From NCBI GenBank assembly GCA_949752735.1, contig OX457047.1, positions 8,913,855 through 8,977,854 on the forward strand: a stretch of 64,000 bases of DNA. The letters are read 5' to 3'. A program made the translations under genes and the position numbers. Of the stretch, positions 38,212 to 50,300 are shown piece after piece; position 1 is the stretch's first letter, and each line of letters opens with the position of its first letter. Below the pieces are notes generated by a model that saw only the letters and a program-made list of their open reading frames with translations, was not told the DNA's origin and made no database searches. Source of the DNA: Lumbricus terrestris (Eukaryota; Annelida; Clitellata; Crassiclitellata; Lumbricidae).

Positions 38212-38379
38212 ATGTATGTATGTATGTATGTATGTATGTATGTATGTATGTATGTATGTATGTATGTATGTATGTATGTATGTATGTATGTATGTATGTA
38301 TGTATGTATGTATGTATGTATGTATGTATGTATGTATGTATGTATGTATGTATGTATGTATGTATGTATGTATGTATGT
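38212..38379. repeat. (TATG)n microsatellite
   Basis: About 42 perfect TATG units, 43 bp upstream (transcript sense) of the first recognised copy B exon. Confidence 0.97.
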
Positions 38380-39019
38380 TGGTCCCTATGTATGTCTTTG
38401 TTTGTATGTGAACCTGTGTGTGTAGCCCTATGTATTATGTAGGTAGCCTAAGTAACTTGTAGGGTTTGTTAGTATTTAAGCGTGTATGTAGGCCTGTGCC
38501 TTGTATGTTGTACGCTTGTTTGTGTATGTAGGTAAGTAGTTGAGTCCATCAATAATTATTCAAGAATAATTGGCAGATGGTTGAGCTGACCAACCTTTTC
38601 ATGAACCGATCGCAGTGGAACATTCATTGTTGCTGCAACAGATATCAGCATCAGAATCCCGATGGACACAGCCTCAGCAATCGCCATCCTGTATTATGAA
38701 GTCATCCATGTGTAACGTTAGCTCAAGACAAATCGACTCATCCATTATTCTACACTGTACCAGTGTACAAATTTCCGGAGGTATTGGGAGTCATTCCGGT
38801 AATACGATAGCAACTGGAAAATATTCCTCGGTTCTTAAGACTCCTAAAAACCGTTTGGTGGCTTAATTGCCTGTGTAACGACAAATATAGCATTAGCATT
38901 ATAACAGATTAGTGTGTCCCTCCTACTTTCTCCAGGGTTGGGACTGGCTCGGCCAAAGTACAAGCAGAACGTGACGGATCGAGTTTCCAGTAGCTTCGAT
39001 TCTATCCCTTTCCCCACCA

Positions 39020-39022
39020 CAT

Positions 39023-39078
<56 letters not shown>
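39020..39078. repeat. (AC)n microsatellite
   Basis: About 28 AC units directly before the GC-rich repeat copy 2. Confidence 0.95.
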
Positions 39079-39080
<2 letters not shown>

Positions 39081-39086
39081 TTACCG

Positions 39087-39235
39087 CCTCTGAGTCATCA
39101 TCATCATCGAAATCCTTGGGCTAAACGCCCGTAGGTATCCGGCGCCACTCTCTGTCTGAGTCTGTCTCGCGTCATGTTGCCCAGCTTCAACCGGTCCGGT
39201 CAGCAGGTCCATGTATACCATTAACATCTTGAACG
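39087..39235. repeat. GC-rich dispersed repeat, copy 2 (empty hAT site)
   Basis: Uninterrupted copy containing GGTCCATGTATACCATTAAC, the pre-insertion state of the site filled at 36559-37492. It directly follows an (AC)n run. Confidence 0.88.
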
Positions 39236-40365
39236 ACAAATATCATGGAAATCTTGGACCCGGCCTGCTCTGTCTTCCAGATCCACCAGGACATTGAGCG
39301 ATACAATAAGACGGGGTTCAGCGGCTGCACGATCTGTGGCAAGACAAGGTCGCTGTAATTGTAGGGGGCTGGTTCCCGCCTTTAGTCCTATATACACGTC
39401 ATGGGCTCCGCGCGCCCGCACACAGGGGCAAGAGAGGGGCACTTGTGCATCTTGGAAAATTAACACCCATTTTTCAGCGTCCACTTTTTGGGTTTAACAA
39501 ATTTCTTATCACTAACGATACTACTGATACCCAAAGTAATACTGAGATATTTGCATTTAGAAACGTCTAACTCGACCCGGACCACCACGGACTACTCTCC
39601 AGGACAACCCTTCTAACTCAACGCAGAGCTCGTGAATGAGCTGGTGCCCCGCGCTTGGCTTTCGAGTGGCGCTTTAGAAATTTCGAGTTTACGATTACGA
39701 TTACGATTAAGAAGTAAAAATAAACATGTTCTTCATTTTTTTTAGTTTCAATCTCTCGACAATCTCTCTCATTTAATGAACCGCGACAATTGCGTTTTGG
39801 TCATCCTGCAAAATTATCTACGAGCTACCATGCTACACGCTGAGACCAGAAACATTGAGTCACTATAGACTCCACCTCGGACTACTCCATGTAGGCCTAA
39901 GTCACCCACGTAAAACGGTATCAGTGATCATAATGATGTCGAAATAATGATTTTAAACAATAGGATAAAACACCTAAAAAATAGCTCCCATACTACTCGT
40001 ACCATAGTAGGCCTAGGCCTAGTGTCTGTCCCAAGTCTCAGAGGCGGATTAGGCCTAAGGTCCAACATATTGTGGGACACGATGAAGTGGTGGGTTCGAT
40101 ACCTTGGAGCCCGAGGGTTTCTGATTCGAATCCACAGCAAGTCGCCGCGTATAGGGACCTTGACACAGTTTTATTGTGTTTTTTTTAAATTCTAGGCCTG
40201 AGTATAGGCATAGGCCTACAGTAACTGTGCTGCAGAAATGCTGCAGAAATGCGCAACATACGGTTTGCCACTAGTTTTCTGCGATTAGGCACATATAATT
40301 ATTTCTTATGCAGCAAAGATTATGTCCTCATGCTTAACCTTCAATAAAAAAATGCGTATACATAT
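39236..40365. other. Unassigned accessory sequence
   Basis: Follows the GC-rich repeat; TAGGCCTA octamers near 39891, 40007 and 40214. No exon for calumenin copy B recognised. Confidence 0.35.
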
Positions 40366-40795
40366 GGGGCCGTCCATAAAGTACGTCACGCTATTTTTGA
40401 CCATTTTTGACCCCCCCCTCCCCCTGTCACAAACTGTCACAAATCTCGGACCCCCCCCCTAAAGTACGTCACACTTTCGAACAAAAAATTTAAAAACATA
40501 ACCATTTACCTAACCCTCTCAACCCTAGGATACTATCCCTAATCCCTCTGATAGTGACGTGTGTCCCTAAACGCTTTGATAGTGACGGGAAATAAACTTT
40601 TATCCCGCCAGGCCGGGTTTTAGACACGCCTGGCCGGGCCGGGTCGGATTTTAGGTACTAAAAACAAAATTAATAATAAAGAAATTAAAAAATAAATGTG
40701 TGACGTCACACATGGCCTGACCCCCTCCCCCTGTCACACTCTGTCACACTTTCTTACACCCCCCCTGGAGCGTGACGTACTTTATGGACGGCCCC
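40366..40795 (-). mobile_element. TIR element with 3 bp TSD (Harbinger-like MITE), copy 2
   Basis: Same element inverted relative to 14239-14659, flanked by TAT on both sides. The 18 bp TGACGTCA palindrome is conserved at 40696-40713. Confidence 0.82.
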
Positions 40796-41221
40796 TATAC
40801 AGTTCGTTTTCATTTAAGAAATGATTACAGCATTTCCATAATTACCTTCGAAGTTTCTTTTACCTAAAATTGTTGAAACAATAATAATGCAACAAATCCG
40901 GTATTTGCCTAAGCCTAAAATGGATACTAGCCTAGGCCTACCCAGTTAAAATACGATAGACTGGTCAGTGTCTACAGGGCAAACAATAGCTTTTATTTAT
41001 GGTTGTGTAGGTGTATTACGTGTCAGAATTACGTGTCACCCCGTAGGCTAAACTTTACGACCGGATCGATCAGTGACAGAAATCGATCTTCGAGGCTAAT
41101 CCGTTTTGTGTACACACGCCTTTTTGTTTCCGCCTATAAAAGCTTGCCTCGCTACGTAACGTCTGTCTTCAATAATAATTCAATCTGTTTTTATTTCTGC
41201 TGGTAACATTATTGTGTGTCC

Positions 41222-41678
41222 GCCGGTGACACGAAACGGAGTATCCCCCGTGAAAGCTATCCGGTGGGATGAATTAATCTATCCCCCGGATGGAATTAAC
41301 CGGTCTATACTATCCGGGGGGATAAACCATTCTATTCCCTTTTTTGAAAAATGCGCATAATAAAAAATTTATGCTGTAATCAAAATTTATAGTGTCTGTA
41401 ATTGTTTTAAGTGTCCTAAGCAATGCTCAGATAAAAGCAACTCGAATTTATTTAGTGACTGAGTGTTTTTAAAGTGTTTTAAATGTTTTAAGTGCTTTAA
41501 AAAACAGGGCAAAACAAATTATCTAGTAGGAATAAACATACCTGTTAGTGTCATTGTTCAAAACAAAGCAGATGAAAATTAATTTGCAAAAAAAATACAC
41601 GCGGAAGCGGTTTTTTCTACTTTTTTTAATTTGGGGGGATACAATTAATACAGGAATACTCTATTTCGTGACACCGGC
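41222..41678. mobile_element. 457 bp TIR element, copy 1
   Basis: GCCGGTGACACGAAACGGAG at the left and the inverse-related CTATTTCGTGACACCGGC at the right. Internal CTATCCGG blocks. No clear target duplication. Copy 2 has exactly the same length. Confidence 0.8.
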
Positions 41679-41821
41679 TTGTTTGTGCATCTGTCCATAA
41701 TATAATATCCCTCCCTTCTGATAAGTTTAATGTTCCCAAACTGATATGTTAATTGTGGTAATATGGATCTACAGCGTTTTGCTTGTTGATTTTTCAAGTA
41801 ATAAACGAATATACATATAGT

Positions 41822-42059
<238 letters not shown>

Positions 42060-42583
42060 TCGGTAGCATAAACCTAGACAAGGACACGGACAGACGTGGA
42101 TGGTAACAGATACACAGTTGGGCAGACAGACAGACAGACATTAACACAATTAACAGTATGGCTACTTAAAACTAATGGCTGAGTTTGTTAGTAGGCTACA
42201 TGCTTTTTACCACTCTATGAAATTAATTGTAACTAAAATCATCGTTTAATTTCAAACTGACAATCCAAAGTATTTGATTACAATAGCTAGGATTATTTTT
42301 GCTACAGGCCATTATTCACAGAATGAACGGATGATCACAGGAACATAGGCTACTGCAGCAGGAGAAGTCCAATTTTATAGTTTCTTACTCTATGTATAAT
42401 TTATGTCTGCATTAATATTTTGTCCGTGTTACTGCCTGTGCGTGTCTATCTGTCTGTCTGTTTCTTGTAGTCTTGCTGTCATTGTCCGTGTGTGTGTGTT
42501 CATATCCTATTCGTTTATAAGTCATCCATCTAACCAGCTGCTTCAGAAGCCAGATGTTGACCAACAGAGCACAAAGATCATAT

Positions 42584-42633
42584 CTGCGTTCGCTAGGTGG
42601 CGACAGTTGATATCATCCACCTACCGAACGCAG
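42584..42633. repeat. 17 bp inverted repeat
   Basis: CTGCGTTCGCTAGGTGG and CCACCTACCGAACGCAG, one mismatch, 16 nt loop. Confidence 0.85.
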
Positions 42634-42787
42634 TAGTGAGGCGACTAGGATGATGGGGTGAGCTAATAATTTATACCACGCAGTCGATCGAGTCGTGGGC
42701 TACGATCGGCTTGGCTCGCGCGACGATCGACTTCGTCAACTTGGCTTAGTTTTGTCTCCTGCTCACCTCTGCAGTTATGACTTGTGA

Positions 42788-43502
42788 TCTCAAAATGAAA
42801 TTATACGATAGTAGATCAGTGTCATAATCTGTGTGACGTCACAATAAGCCTAATTTAGAATTCTCAGTGAATTTATATGATAGTAGATTTGCACTGAAAT
42901 CGTAGTGACGTCGCAATAACAGGCCTCCTTTTAGATTCTGAAAATGAACTTCAATAGTTATTACAGTAGAGCTGCGTAATAATCGAAGTGACGTCACAAT
43001 AGACCTTGTTTAAACTCCTCCATAATAGTAGATCTGTAACATGATCAAAGGGACGTCACAATAGGCATAGTTTAGGCCTATTCTCAAAATGAACTTATTT
43101 AATAGTAGGTCTGTATCATAATCGAAGTGATGTCACAATGGACCTAGTTTCATATTCGCAAACTGAACGTATAATAGGCCTATATTTGTATCATAATCAG
43201 AGCGATATGTTGCGTTAAACCAGCACCAGTTTTGTATTATGAAAATGAAATAGTATGATAGTATATCTGTATCATAATCGAAATGACGCCATTAGCCTAC
43301 AGGCCTAATTTAGTTCTCTCAGTGAACTAGTTTAATAGTAGAATTGTATCAAAATCGAAGCGACGTCATAAATGACCCAGTTTTACATTCGCAAAATCAA
43401 AATCTATACTGGAAGACCTGTTTAATAATCGAACTGACGTCACAATAGACCTCGCCTATATTCTCAAAACGTTCTTCTATAATAGTATACATTTGTATCT
43501 TA
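42788..43502. repeat. Degenerate ~76 bp tandem repeat with TGACGTCA in most units
   Basis: About nine units. TGACGTCA or a one-base variant is at 42834, 42906, 42989, 43051, 43128, 43284, 43361 and 43435, with a decayed one near 43206. Shared unit text includes ATAGTAGATCTGTATCATAA, TCGAAGTGACGTCACAAT and AGACCTAGTTT. Confidence 0.88.
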
Positions 43503-43744
43503 GTTGTAAAAAATGTTTTTCGTTTTTTATTCTCTCCCAAAAAGTCGTTTTTTTATTTTCCACATCGTTTTCTTTAGCTTTTCACTCCAAACCTTCACTA
43601 CTCTGCCGGTTTCGGCATGGCACACTCAGTGGACAGGGTTGGCGAATCTCTACGACCACGGGGGCCAGGGTGGGGTGTGAAAATCCTAATTTTCGTTTTT
43701 CAATGGTATGCATTTCCTGAGTGTTTTAGCTTTTCACTCCAAGT

Positions 43745-43852
43745 CTTCACTACTGGCGGGTGGGGTGTATCGGGGGTAGGGTGGTCGGGGTGGGGTGGGT
43801 TTGAGTTGGGGTGGTTTGGTGTTGGGTGGGTTGGAAAGCAGGCGGTTGGGGA
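43745..43852. other. G-rich plus-strand tract
   Basis: Many GGGG/GGG runs (GGGTGGGGTGTATCGGGGG and onward) between the CRE satellite and the second 457 bp element; G-quadruplex-forming potential. Confidence 0.6.
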
Positions 43853-44309
43853 GCCGGTGACACGAAACGGAGTATCCCCCCGAAAGCTATCCGGAGGGAT
43901 GAATTAATCTATCCCCCCCGGATGGAATTAACCGGTCTATACTATCCGGGGGGATAAACCATTCTATCCCCTTTTTTTTAAATGCGCATAATAAAATAAT
44001 TTATGCTACAATCAAAATTTAAAGTGACTCTAATTGTTTTAAGTGTCCTAAGCAATGCTCAGATAAAAGCAACTCGAATTTATTTAGTGACTCTGAGTGT
44101 TCTTAAGTGTTTTAAATGTTTTAAGTGCTCTAAAAACAGGGCAAAACAAATTATCTGGTAGGAATAAACATACTTGTAAGTGTCATTGTTTAAAACAAAG
44201 CAGATGAAAATTAATTTGTACGAAAAAAGTCACGGGTAGCGGTTTTTTCGACTTTTTTTATTTGGGGGATACAATTAATACGGGGGATACTCTATTTCGT
44301 GACACCGGC
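43853..44309. mobile_element. 457 bp TIR element, copy 2
   Basis: Same orientation and length as 41222-41678 with scattered differences. The two copies bracket the TGACGTCA satellite. Confidence 0.8.
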
Positions 44310-44664
44310 AGTGAGGGTGGGGAAGTAAGGAATTGGCCGGGAGCGGGCGAATCCTAAATTTCCCGGGCAATGCCGAGTACTCCAGCTATAGTAACTAATG
44401 ACAATGACAAATCTATTGGGGGAATTATATAAAATAATCAACCAAACAGATTTTATTATCCTTTAATACTGGTGAATATTATTATTATTGTTATAAACAC
44501 ATAATCCTATCTGTATTTGACAGAGAGAGACTTAAAATGCTGAAGGCAAAGTGATTCTGACAAAGTAACAAAATTCAAACACCAACAAATTCGTCTCAGT
44601 AGTCAATAGTGGCGAGATCTAACACAGCTGCACAAGTATGTTGTAGTTCAAATCATACACATTG

Positions 44665-44990
44665 AAATGCTGAGAGAGAGAGACAGACAGGTAGTAAAGA
44701 GGGAGGGAGGGAGAACGACAGAGAATGAGGCATGGAGAGACAGACAGATGGAGAGACAGACAGATAGATAGATAGATAGACAGAGAGACAGACACAGAGA
44801 GAGAGAGACAGACAGACAGGTAGTAGAATGAGGCATGGAGAGAGAGAGAATGAGGCATGGAGAGACAGAGAGAGAGAGACAGACAGACAGAGAAACAGAG
44901 AGACAGGTACTAAAGAGGGAGAACGACAGAGAATGAGGCATGGAGAGACAGACAGAGATAAGCTTAGATGAAGGATACGAAGACAGAGAC
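44665..44990. repeat. GA-rich imperfect repeat with GAGGCATGGAGAGA units
   Basis: GAGA/GACA simple sequence with GAATGAGGCATGGAGAGA repeated about four times (near 44724, 44827, 44849 and 44933). Confidence 0.85.
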
Positions 44991-45384
44991 ATTCAATGAT
45001 TTACTTGAACCGAAGGCAACTGACAACAATACAAGTAAAAATGCGATATGAAAGTGTTGACTCTGCCTATAGTTCTATACTCAGGAGGGGCTAGTCCCAA
45101 TCCTGGATCAAGAAGGGTGACACTATTCATCCTAAGAAAGATGCGTAGCTAACGACATAAACCATTTCAGCATATTACAGATCTATTCGTTCATCATTGT
45201 TACAACACGAAAGCAGTATTGCTAAAAAGTAGAAACAAATTTAAAGGTGTCACAAAAGTCATTAGCTGCAGTTTTGTGTACCCAGCAAACAACTTGTGGT
45301 TACAACAGGACAGATAGGTTTTACACCAAGAAAATATCTCTAACAATACCAAATGCTTTGTAAGTGTTTGACTAAAATACAATT

Positions 45385-45580
45385 CAGAATCGTGCCTTCT
45401 CGGTGGTTGGGCCTTACTCTGGAACTGACTCCCTTTGATGGTTTGCTTGCTCCCCAGAATCCACTCCTCCTCCTACGCACATCTCAAAACTGTCCTTTTA
45501 GCCATGCTAGAGTAGGGAGCGCTTCTGAGTAGTCGCTTTGAAGAGGCGCTATATAAATCCTCATATGAATGAATGAATGC
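45385..45580 (+). pseudogene. L2-type LINE 3' end
   Basis: A decayed [12 protein letters not shown] stretch followed by GAAGAGGCGCTATATAAATC and a (GAAT)n tail at 45563-45579. Confidence 0.65.
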
Positions 45581-46359
45581 AAAGCAATAAAACATCTAAA
45601 ACCACATGAAAACACATCTATGACCAAATACAACACGAATGGCACTTTATTACCTACATCTGTAACCACTTTTTTACCTACATCTGTAACCACGTTTGAT
45701 CAACAAAATTGTAATATTATGCAATGCATGAGAAACGTCTTAAAAACAAAAAGATGCTAAAATGAAAATGCTGTAATAAATTTCTGCAGCAATAAAACTA
45801 CTTACTTACTTTGAAGGGTTGAGCAGGTTCTATATAAGTTTCAGGTGAGTTCATTTCTATGCAGGTAGCAAAACAACAACCAAATTCCATAACTGGCTAA
45901 AATGCAAAAAACTGTGACTGTATATAAAAATGCTCTCTGATGTACCAACATCTTAGCCCAAAGAAATGCATTAGTTGTTTAAACAGACAATAGAATTTTC
46001 TTCAAAGCATACTTAGACAAAGAGTTCAGCCTTTAAATGGCCCAAAAACTCGTAAGAACCTAAATTGTACACAAAAAAGTTGCGGCAATTTTGTACTTGG
46101 CAAAGCATTCAATTACTCAAGGTGCAAGATAAAATGTAAAAAAGACACTGCAATTTGAAGTGTAGGATACTCCTATATCAAATGAATAGCTTACTTATAA
46201 AAGACACGGCGGTTTGAGAAACACTTGGCATTCAATGAATTTGATTTTTAAAATGAGTATAGAATCTGAACAAATCTTGGCACTATTTTACTCAACAGCA
46301 GATTTAACTATTTATGCCTGGTAATCAGTAAATTCAACCACAGAAAGAAACCACGACCT

Positions 46360-46435
46360 TCTCTAATTTGTTCATTCTGGAGCATTTATATAGCACCTCT
46401 TCAAGAGAACCACTCAGAGGCACACAAAAATTATT
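46360..46435 (-). repeat. L2-type LINE tail fragment
   Basis: TTTATATAGCACCTCTTCAAG followed by ACCACTCAGAGGCAC; a short 5'-truncated copy. Confidence 0.55.
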
Positions 46436-46642
46436 CTCGTGGGATAATTCATAGTACTTGTATGACTATTTATTCATATGCGAACACATTCATCTTGCGA
46501 ATAATTGGACACCACCATGTTTTACATCAGCATCAAAAGTTTCTTCTACATGAAGCACTATTAAGTCTTTAAAAAACATCATGATTAGAAAAATTGTGGC
46601 ACAGATCAATCAATAGCTGTATTTAACATCAGACTTAACGGT

Positions 46643-47103
46643 GTCTGGACAACTCGGAGTCGAACAATTCCGTACAGTTGATTGGGAGTGGACAATTCGG
46701 AGTGGATTGACGAATTTTTCTGCTTTCTTAGAAGTTGGAGGATAGCTGGAAATAATTTCTGCTTTGATGAAAGTCGGATTCATGGATTGCTCAAACAGAA
46801 GTTGGATTTATGAAAGTAATTGTTGCCAATTTAGAACTTGAACTTGTGAAAATATTGTTGCTTCCATAGAAGTTGGTTAAATCGAAGTTGGATTTATGGA
46901 GGAAATGGTTGCTCACATAGATGTTGGATTGACGAAAAAATAATTACTGCTTCAAAAGAAGTTGTATTGATGAGAATAATTCGTGCTTCAATAGAAGATG
47001 GATTGATGAGAATAATTCTTGGCTGCTTTGAATTTTCGTGCTTTCAATTGTCTCTCCACGCTGTCCTCTAATAATTGTTCGACTCCGAATTGTCCGTGAA
47101 CGA
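46643..47103. mobile_element. Foldback-type element with 10 bp direct repeats
   Basis: ACTTAACGGT occurs at 46633-46642 and 47104-47113. Inside, GGACAACTCGGAGTCGAACA is inverted against GTTCGACTCCGAATTGTCC. The core is a degenerate tandem repeat of GAAGTTGGATTTATG-type units. Lies just past the calumenin copy A stop. A 9-10 bp duplication would suit a Mutator-like element, but that is tentative. Confidence 0.6.
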
Positions 47104-47222
47104 ACTTAACGGTTCATTTTTGTTTTCGATGAAGCACACAAGATATGTTCCTGTTGCATTTCGTGGTGTACAACTCTGACGTCGAGAGCACGGCACGCTC
47201 CTGGGGGGGGAGCAGTAGTATA

Positions 47223-47327
47223 CTAAAATTCATCATGTTTCCTAAGCGCCTCGCCAAAGTCCGTCGCCTGACTTCCGACAAAAATGTCATACTTTTCTAC
47301 AACTTCGTCTTTGCTTAGAACGCCATC
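47223..47327 (-). CDS. CALU: CALU copy A coding exon 7 (EF6, HDEF terminus)
   Basis: 105 nt including the TAG stop. It completes EF6 (DGVLSKDE), then [19 protein letters not shown] and a C-terminal HDEF. The acceptor is TCTCTTTCAG. Confidence 0.93.
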   Translation of the reverse strand, partial: DGVLSKDEVVEKYDIFVGSQATDFGEALRKHDEF

Positions 47328-50300
47328 CTGAAAGAGAAATTGCAATAATTATGGTAACTGAACAAGCGGACTCTTGATTAGCAAACTGTCCAAGAAAACT
47401 AGAAAAAAATCATCAATGGGTATGAAGTACTAGTGACTTCATTTTCTAATCCAAAGGAAAATAAACCTATGAGAAATAATCCATGAATAATGCTAGAAAT
47501 GATGCAACACAGGAATAACAAACGTAGGAGCAGGGCTTTTTTAACATGCAGTTGTACACAAAATGTGCAGTTCTAAATGTATTTGTGCAGTTGTAGAAGC
47601 ACTTCTGTACAGTTAAAACTAGCAAAAAGGTCATTGTCCTCCGATTGGAAGTAATTTACCATGGAGGAGGGGAAAGGAAAGAAGGGGTTGTGCAGTTCTA
47701 AAAATTCCTTAAAAACAGCCCTGCCTAGGAGAAGCAATACTATTCATAATAACTGCCAATGAAATAATCCAACAAATAAAATCATGAACAATGTTACACT
47801 ACAAGTTAGACTTGAAGCCCACAGGTAACCCAAGTCCACGTATTGCTGGGACATTTCAACAGCATTATCGAAAACTCCGACATTTCCCCAGTAGTCCATA
47901 CCTTATCGTTGTCAGCCTGGTAGATGAGGTGCCTGGCCTCGGCCTTGGAGTGGTCGTAATCATCTGGCATGACCCAGTCCTTCACTTCATCACGGTTCAT
48001 AAGGCCGTCCTTGTCCTTGTCCCTGTACTGTTCAAACTGTTCTCGTTCCGTCTTCACCCAGTCTGGTTCTCCATCGTCCCCGTCGTTTGTGCCAGGCCAC
48101 ATGTCCTCTGCAAAAATCAACCAGATCTGCAACATTCTGAACCACGAACACTGTATAACACATTCGAATTAAAATAAAACTATCATCTCTACCAAAATAA
48201 CCACACGTTGTACTTTGAAACTAAAATCATTAACTATTTTTAAATCTTTTTTGATTCCTGAAGCTGTCCTTTATTCTTTCATATTCTACAATTGATCTGC
48301 TTTAACCTATTGTATCCAGAATGAAAACAAATTTTTTTTCTAACTAAAGTTGTACTCTTTTGATTAAGATTTCAATGAGAGAACAAAGAAAAAAATTTAA
48401 AATATTCGTACCATCAAAGACCTCAGGAACCATTAATTCATAATACTGCAATTCTGCTCGGCAATAAAGGGATATATTCTGTATCATATAAAGCAGCGGT
48501 TCTCAACCTGTGGGTCGCGACCCCCACGGGGGTCGCCTGACGATTTGCCAGGGGTCGCCTGGACCTTAAGAAATTTTCGAAATAGGCCTATGCACACATG
48601 CATGTAATACCAATTTCAACGTGATCCACTATGCTATAGAAACTTAAAATAAATTTTTACTTGTTCTTTTGCTATGATTTATTCTATAGATTGTGGCAGC
48701 TAATTCAGTTTATGTCATTAATTTTTTAGCTTTGAAATGTAAATTCCTCTTTTTACATTCTTCTAAAATATAAAACAATATCCGGTTTCCTCAAAGAATC
48801 TATGCAGTCTGCTGTCGTCATGCCTATTTATAGGAAGAGACTCTGGAGACAGGGGGGATTGGTCCCCCGAAGTTTGTGGTTGGGGCTGAGCTGCTTATTG
48901 AGCTGCTTATAATCCCCCATTATTTTGGAAACCTTAACACTGGGGAGGGTACATTTATTGAAGTTTTTAACCATGTCTTTCAGTACTGAAATTATGAGAA
49001 ATTTTGTTGAGATAATAGATAAAATTGCGACCATTGCAGTGTGGAAACAAAAATTTTAACAATGGGAGGAGGATACTTTTTAAGTCCTAAACCACGACTA
49101 TCAGCAATGAAATGCTGTTAAAATGCTACCATTGCAGTGTGGAAATCAAAAAAGTTTTCCAATAAAATTATAAGGCACATCCCTTCTCAAGCCTTTGCTA
49201 GGCGCATTCATAAAGAGCACAAGTAAGGTTTATGAAATTGATAGCCTTCCTAAACGAATCAGCTATAGGTGAAAAGAGTGTTAAGAAAATAGAACTATTG
49301 ACCGATTTTGAAAGTAGTCAATTGTTTAATAGTTGCAACATGAATAGACAAACTACAACGTCTTATTTGTAATGGCATTTTGTCGGTCGAATCAATGAAA
49401 CCCAACAAATAGACTGAAGCGCCATTTAGATATTAAACATCTTAACTATGCAGGAAAGCATGACCATTAGGTCATTTTTAAGAACAAAGCTGATGACTCC
49501 AAGAAGGCGCACTTGAGATGGGAGGTTTGGGGAGTTCCAGCAGCAAGACGTGGCAGTTGAAGTATCCCAAACTGAATAGACATAGGCTAATTATGAAACT
49601 TCAACTGCCGAATAGGTAGCCCTCAGAACCACCATTAAGAGCCAGGAAAATGCACACAGTTGCCAAAAGCAATTTCGATTTATGAAATGAAAATTTATAA
49701 CATTGGACAATGGTAAAAAAAATTGCTGTTACCGGGGGAGGGGGTAATTTGGTAAAAAATTTGGGGGTCGTCACAATTATCGAAATCTTTTCAAGGGGTC
49801 GCCACACTAAAAAGGTTGAGAACCGCTGATATAAAGCAAACAGTATCGAAATTGAGTTACTACTAAGTAGTAAATTATGGCAAATTCAGAGGCAACTGCT
49901 GAATTAAAGAATATTCCATAATTTTGACCTCAATCACATATTTCAGCGTCTAGGGAATATACTTAAATTTAAATGCGCATGAGGTCATACAGAAACGCAA
50001 AAATTATGCATGAATTAATCAGAAAATCATATACATATTAGATTAGATTAAAAGATTAGCTTAAATTTAAAAATTAATTTAAAAACTAAATTTAAAAGCC
50101 AGATTACATTAAAAGAATATATTAGAATAAAAATCAGGCTAGACTGAAATATTAGTTTCGATGAAAAAAGAAGATTACAATGGATTAACTGAAACTCACT
50201 TATGTACTCCTCAAGGCTGATGAATCCATCTTTGTTTTTATCAATGTCTTCCAGAGTCTCCTAAAAGTGAACAGAGGTTATAAAGGTTATAAAGACATCC

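Noticed and set aside
45810..45890. Signal-peptide exon of calumenin copy B
   Set aside because: Phase and donor fit, but the peptide lacks a proper hydrophobic core, so it is not annotated as an exon; kept only as a weak candidate.
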